DNA from: Opisthorchis felineus
Taxonomy: Eukaryota > Platyhelminthes > Trematoda > Opisthorchiida > Opisthorchiidae
Length of the DNA: 64,000 bases
Direction: 5' to 3'
Assembly (NCBI GenBank): GCA_004794785.1
Contig: SJOL01007385.1
Span: 114,739-178,738 of the forward strand
The position numbers and the translations under genes were made by a program. The notes under the pieces are model-generated. The model saw nothing but the letters and a program-made list of their open reading frames with translations. It searched no databases and was not told the origin of the DNA. Of this stretch, positions 62,430 through 64,000 are shown one piece after another; position 1 is the first letter of the stretch, and each line of letters begins with the position of its first letter.

Positions 62430-62648
62430 CCCATTGAGCTCCACCTTCCGAAAGTGTATATTGCTGATCCGCGATTTGATTTTTCGACCTGCTATGCGAT
62501 TCGGTTGAACGAAAAACAGAATATGTTGTATATGGTCTATGACTTTAAATCTTGTGATGCCTATTTGGTTCCAATTCACAATGATAGAGAAGTGGAGCTA
62601 GTCAAAGCAAACAGCGACAAAATAGAACGGATTTATTGTAAATACTGA
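62430..62648 (+). CDS. Possible terminal exon, unrecognised (2)
   Basis: After GACTTTCATAG (an acceptor-like end at 62429), one frame reads PIELHLPKVYIADPRFDFST, then CYAIRLNEKQNMLYMVYDFK and ends ERIYCKY with a TGA. It is strongly protein-like with a balanced composition. It may belong to the same gene as the segment 280 bases upstream or to a different transcript form. No family is recognised. Confidence 0.4.
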   Translation, partial: PIELHLPKVYIADPRFDFSTCYAIRLNEKQNMLYMVYDFKSCDAYLVPIHNDREVELVKANSDKIERIYCKY

Positions 62649-64000
62649 TGATCATGTTGGAAAAATTCTTCTTCATGGGTACGGTTCATACTTTGTGGCT
62701 TCAGTAAAGTATCTCGGGAATCTCGACAGGCGTTCGAACTCACGACCTTCCGGCTAATTGTTAAACACAAACATTCGGCCGTGTGAGTAACTGGCACTTA
62801 GAGAGGATGCAGTGTTCATCACGTCGCCACGTGTTGACTTTCTGTTCGGGTGAAGACCTCTCAGCTGAAAAGTTCGCTCGCCCTGAAAATTACTTTCTCC
62901 TCTGAGCTACTCATAGTTTGTTGATAGCGTGAGGAGGTTTTGGATCTGTTCACTCAATTGTAATGACGCTGTCCAAGAAGAACGAAACAGCTGTATTGTG
63001 CTTCTCGGCATTTCGGTATTTTATTCACAGGACAAAATATAGGTCAAAAAGCTCATTAATTTCCTCATGCTCTCAGTAGTCCGTAGAGTAACGTTTGTTA
63101 ATTGTATATTGTGCACAAATGACCCCAGTTGTTTTCAGCTATCTTGACTCTTGTTTCTACATATGGGTGTAGGACAGCCAATGCAACCCTTTTCCATGGC
63201 TAATATAACTCTCCTCTAGTGTGTCGATTCGAATTTCCTCTGCATTGTAGTGGTGTAGTTCAGTCAACAACTCCTATCTGGACTATGTATACACTGGGCA
63301 CACATTGATGGTAATTTTCAAGCCCAATGGCGCTACAGAAATCCGGTTTCTGGATGAGTGCATGAACTCATAGTAACAAATTGGAGTTTTTCAACTCTTT
63401 ACCTGCTGAGAAAATGTAGTTTTGTCTTTCTAATGATTTTGTGCAACTAAATGGAATGCGTGAAAGTTTTGCCCACCAGCTATTTACAACGAAAAATACC
63501 ACAATAGTTGGGGCGCTTGTTTGACGTAAGTTGAAAGATCCTGGGGTTCTCTTTCAAAATGTACTTTTTTCCTTTTGGTGTCACCACCAGAATATTTCAT
63601 GATTAGAATTGGCCCCGCTCAGTCGTATTGGGGTGCTGATGTTCGCTTAGCACTTCTTCATATTCACATAACTTAGCGTCCAAAAAGTAGGCAAATGTCT
63701 TTCTCCGTTTCATTCCCTGTGACCCTTCCCGACCCTGGTGACTGACCGAATTGATGATGGCAGCAGTTCCTCGTATCGGTATGATTCTTCTACCCAATCT
63801 GGAAGATTGTTTCCCATGGCCATAACCAATACCAATGCCAATACCCCAATGAAAAATTCTTCAAAACTAGACGGACAGTCCGGGTTTTAGGTTTCAGGTA
63901 GCAAGTAAAGGTGTTTTGGCTTAAAACGGGTGATTTAAAGCAAACCTAGCCACAAAGGTTTAGACATGTTCGCCTTTCAAAAGTTGTCGTCCAACCACAG
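62649..64000. other. 3' end of window, no gene seen
   Basis: A tRNA-like B-box fragment (minus) lies at 62715-62775. The minus-strand frame 63797-63603 is open for 64 codons but resembles no family I can name. No exon structure is visible. Confidence 0.35.

Noticed and set aside
1..64000. CRISPR array, bacterial operon or prophage
   Set aside because: No regularly spaced direct repeats and no ribosome-binding-site-linked gene strings; gene structure is intron-containing throughout.

Overview
This is eukaryotic genomic DNA, most probably from a parasitic flatworm (a trematode is favoured; a cestode is not excluded). The reasons are: split genes with two tiny introns (33 and 38 bp) near the 5' end of one gene followed by multi-kilobase introns; a high load of decayed CR1/jockey-like and RTE-like LINEs and Penelope-like elements; a tRNA-derived SINE with an (ATT)n tail; and two neighbouring genes only 141 bp apart, as in flatworm trans-spliced gene pairs. 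The species cannot be named from the sequence alone.

Layout. 1-8.1 kb is gene-poor, with copies of a short ATT-tailed repeat. 8.1-11.1 kb is a CR1-like LINE with a nearly open endonuclease and a reverse transcriptase broken by stops and frameshifts. 11.4-18.1 kb is a mosaic of four truncated RTE-like copies in both orientations, with SINEs. 19.7-44.5 kb (+) is the window's main gene, a COQ8/ADCK3 orthologue in eight exons encoding 632 residues. Its long introns hold RTE and Penelope fragments, a Penelope insertion with a 14-bp target duplication and a hammerhead ribozyme, a second family of hammerhead-like repeats, and a large inverted-repeat structure. 44.7-50.1 kb (+) is a three-exon homologue of MEA1, lying directly behind COQ8 in the same direction. 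56.1-57.9 kb (+) is a long single-exon reading frame of unrecognised function. 58-64 kb holds a dispersed repeat, a 3' Penelope copy on the minus strand and two possible terminal exons.

Function. COQ8 is the atypical kinase/ATPase of mitochondrial coenzyme Q synthesis, and all its diagnostic residues are present. The MEA1-like protein is a small acidic protein of poorly known function. Their spacing, with strong splice acceptors in the gap and no upstream donor there, suggests co-transcription resolved by spliced-leader trans-splicing; this is an inference. The most notable non-gene signals are the hammerhead ribozyme motifs, one nearly canonical at 28.1 kb inside the Penelope insertion and a second family at 34.9 and 41.7 kb.
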